Source: Carallia brachiata
Taxonomy: Eukaryota > Streptophyta > Magnoliopsida > Malpighiales > Rhizophoraceae
NCBI GenBank assembly: GCA_021464245.1
Contig: JADCRB010000020.1
Coordinates: 1,012,502-1,076,501 of the forward strand
Direction: 5' to 3'
Length of the DNA: 64,000 nucleotides
Shown: piece by piece, positions 62,724 through 64,000 of the stretch
Position numbering within the stretch: the first letter of the stretch is position 1
Layout: the number at the start of each line of letters is the position of its first letter
Translations under genes and position numbers: made by a program
The notes under the pieces: generated by a model
What the model saw: only the letters and a program-made list of their open reading frames with translations
Told to the model about the DNA's origin: nothing
Databases searched by the model: none

Positions 62724-63275
62724 GTTTAATATTTTTCTCAGCATTTAATCATTTTGTTTTTTTTTTCAGTATTTATCTTTTTATAGTTTTATTTTTGAAG
62801 TAATTGTGTATCATCATTCAGCAAGAACATCATTAATCTGCAGGGCTCATATTTCGGACCTTGTAGATCTGTAGTAGAGTACTAAACTAACTGTTACAGT
62901 TTTAGTTCATTTTTCTAATCATCTCAATCCTAACTTCGAAGATATGCAATTTAGGGGTATTTATATGGCCAATCATTCAATCCTAACGTGAAAAGATATT
63001 TGAGCAGCGCTGTGTTTGAATTTGAACAATGTTATGTTTCATTTGGTACTTGTATGACAGTTATTAGACCAAATTTTACTTTTGCTATACCAATACTTGT
63101 ATTTTAATCGCTAATCAATACAAACTCTTGTAATGATATTTCATTTAATAAGGAGCGTTTCATTAAGAATTGTCTGTTTTTGATCGTTAAGACTATTTTT
63201 ATTACTATTGAACATTAAAGTAACGATTTTAAAAAAGTAACGTTTTGATGGTGTTAAAGCAACCCTTTGAAAGAA

Positions 63276-63281
63276 TATAAA
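63276..63281 (+). promoter_or_regulatory. TATA box of GH18 copy B
   Basis: TATAAA about 107 bases before the ATG at 63383, conserved with copy A at 48325-48330. The ~200 bp upstream of both genes are also alike. Confidence 0.6.
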
Positions 63282-63382
63282 TTGAATTGCAAACCTTGTT
63301 TTTCATATCTCAAATCATTATATTTATTAGGGAGAGTGAGATAAGGGGAGCTTACTCTAAGCTTCCTAGTCTCAAATTTATA

Positions 63383-64000
63383 ATGGCAACTAAAATACTC
63401 ACTCTCCCTTTTATCTTTTCCACCCTCCTTATGTCACTTCATCTCCATTTCGCCTCGGGCCAAACTGTGGTCAAAGGCAGCTATTGGGTTCCTAACGGCG
63501 GATTAGCAGTTTCCGACATAAACTCCACCCTTTTCACTCATCTCTACTGCGCATTTGCTAATGTAGATGATCAAACGTACAAAGTTACCATCCCATCCTC
63601 AAACCAAGCCCAATTCTCAACTTTTACTCAAACTGTCCAAAAAAAGAACCCTTCAGTGAAGACCCTTTTGTCAATCGATGGAGGAGGCGCCAATGACACC
63701 ACTTTTGCTCTAATGGCTAGCCAATCCAGAACCCGCAAGGCATTCATCGACTCTTCGATAGCTGCAGCTGGAAAAAACAATTTCCATGGCCTTGATATTG
63801 TATGGAACTATCCTTCTGATACAATTCGAATGTCCAAATTTGGCGAGCTCCTGAAGGAGTTGCGAGCCGCCGTAGCCGCCGAGGCAAAGAGCTCCGGCAA
63901 GTCACCATTGCTTTTGTCCGCTGTAGTTCTATACTTGCCTTATTATTTCGCGCGAAACCTGCCATACCCAATCCAGGAATTGTCCAACAGCTTGGACTGG
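63383..64000 (+). CDS. GH18 class V chitinase-like protein, copy B, partial
   Basis: The frame is open from the ATG to the window edge (206 codons) and parallels copy A from the signal peptide through ELSNSLDW. The altered catalytic motif HGLDIVWN is identical, so loss of the catalytic Glu predates the duplication. By hand I count about thirty base differences from copy A over 618 bases, roughly half silent; twelve residues differ, including FARNLPYP for FKPDLPYP. That proportion of silent change suggests some constraint on the protein. The C-terminal part lies outside the window. Confidence 0.9.
   Translation, partial: MATKILTLPFIFSTLLMSLHLHFASGQTVVKGSYWVPNGGLAVSDINSTLFTHLYCAFANVDDQTYKVTIPSSNQAQFSTFTQTVQKKNPSVKTLLSIDGGGANDTTFALMASQSRTRKAFIDSSIAAAGKNNFHGLDIVWNYPSDTIRMSKFGELLKELRAAVAAEAKSSGKSPLLLSAVVLYLPYYFARNLPYPIQELSNSLDW

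Larger units (their letters stand above)
50620..64000. repeat. Tandem duplication unit B (DUF936 + GH18), runs off the window
   Basis: Collinear with unit A but interrupted by the Mutator-like element (50741-51843), a hAT-like MITE (51998-52765), an LTR retrotransposon (54361-62064) and a ~220-bp insertion (62304-62522). It lacks the C-terminal DUF936 exons, so the duplication joint lies within that gene's 3' part. Confidence 0.9.

Overview
The window looks like a nuclear chromosome segment from a eudicot plant. The sequence is AT-rich, coding genes have several GT-AG introns, and recognisable products are plant-type: a FATB acyl-ACP thioesterase, a PP2A B' subunit, PGR, a DUF936 protein, a class V (GH18) chitinase-like protein and an Athila-type LTR retrotransposon. 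I cannot name the species. From memory, the neighbouring TDRD3/RMI1-like and PGR genes recall the Arabidopsis At5g19950/At5g19930 neighbourhood.

Left, gene-bearing part (1-22 kb): a DUF1767/TDRD3-like gene (847-3187, +) is followed by the PGR/TMEM19-like membrane protein gene (4092-6583, +). A PP2A B56-type regulatory subunit (8031-10096, -) converges on PGR. After about 8 kb of AT-rich spacer comes FATB (18019-20985, -). A RING-H2 membrane E3 ligase lies at 39051-40666 (+). The TDRD3-like gene, the RING gene and the last codons of FATB carry single- or two-base indels in otherwise well-conserved exons. These look more like base-calling errors or recent lesions than decay.

Middle part (22-37 kb): no gene was found. 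It holds a head-to-tail duplication of about 2.9 kb (26.83-29.75 and 29.93-33.25 kb). Comparing the two copies exposes three post-duplication insertions with matching empty sites: a hAT-like MITE with an 8-bp target duplication, a Mutator-like MITE with a 9-bp duplication, and a 262-bp element with a TTA duplication. A large inverted repeat sits at 34.63-35.76 kb.

Right part (41-64 kb): a second, larger tandem duplication. Each unit carries a DUF936 gene (minus strand, now a pseudogene in both copies) and a GH18 chitinase-like gene (plus strand). Unit A runs about 42.6-49.65 kb and unit B about 50.6 kb to beyond the window edge. Unit B was inflated by a 1.1-kb long-TIR Mutator-like element, a hAT MITE and a 7.7-kb LTR retrotransposon inserted in the first exon of DUF936 copy B. 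Unit A gained a Harbinger-like element and a 1.7-kb AT-rich block containing a ~102-bp tandem array. The retrotransposon keeps both LTRs, PBS, PPT and a decayed gag/protease, but has lost reverse transcriptase, RNase H and the integrase core. Both GH18 copies lack the catalytic glutamate of the family, so they are probably carbohydrate-binding rather than hydrolytic.

I found no CRISPR array, no rRNA and no convincing functional tRNA. I see no clearly undescribed system. The most informative content is the pair of nested tandem duplications that let the transposon insertions be read base by base.
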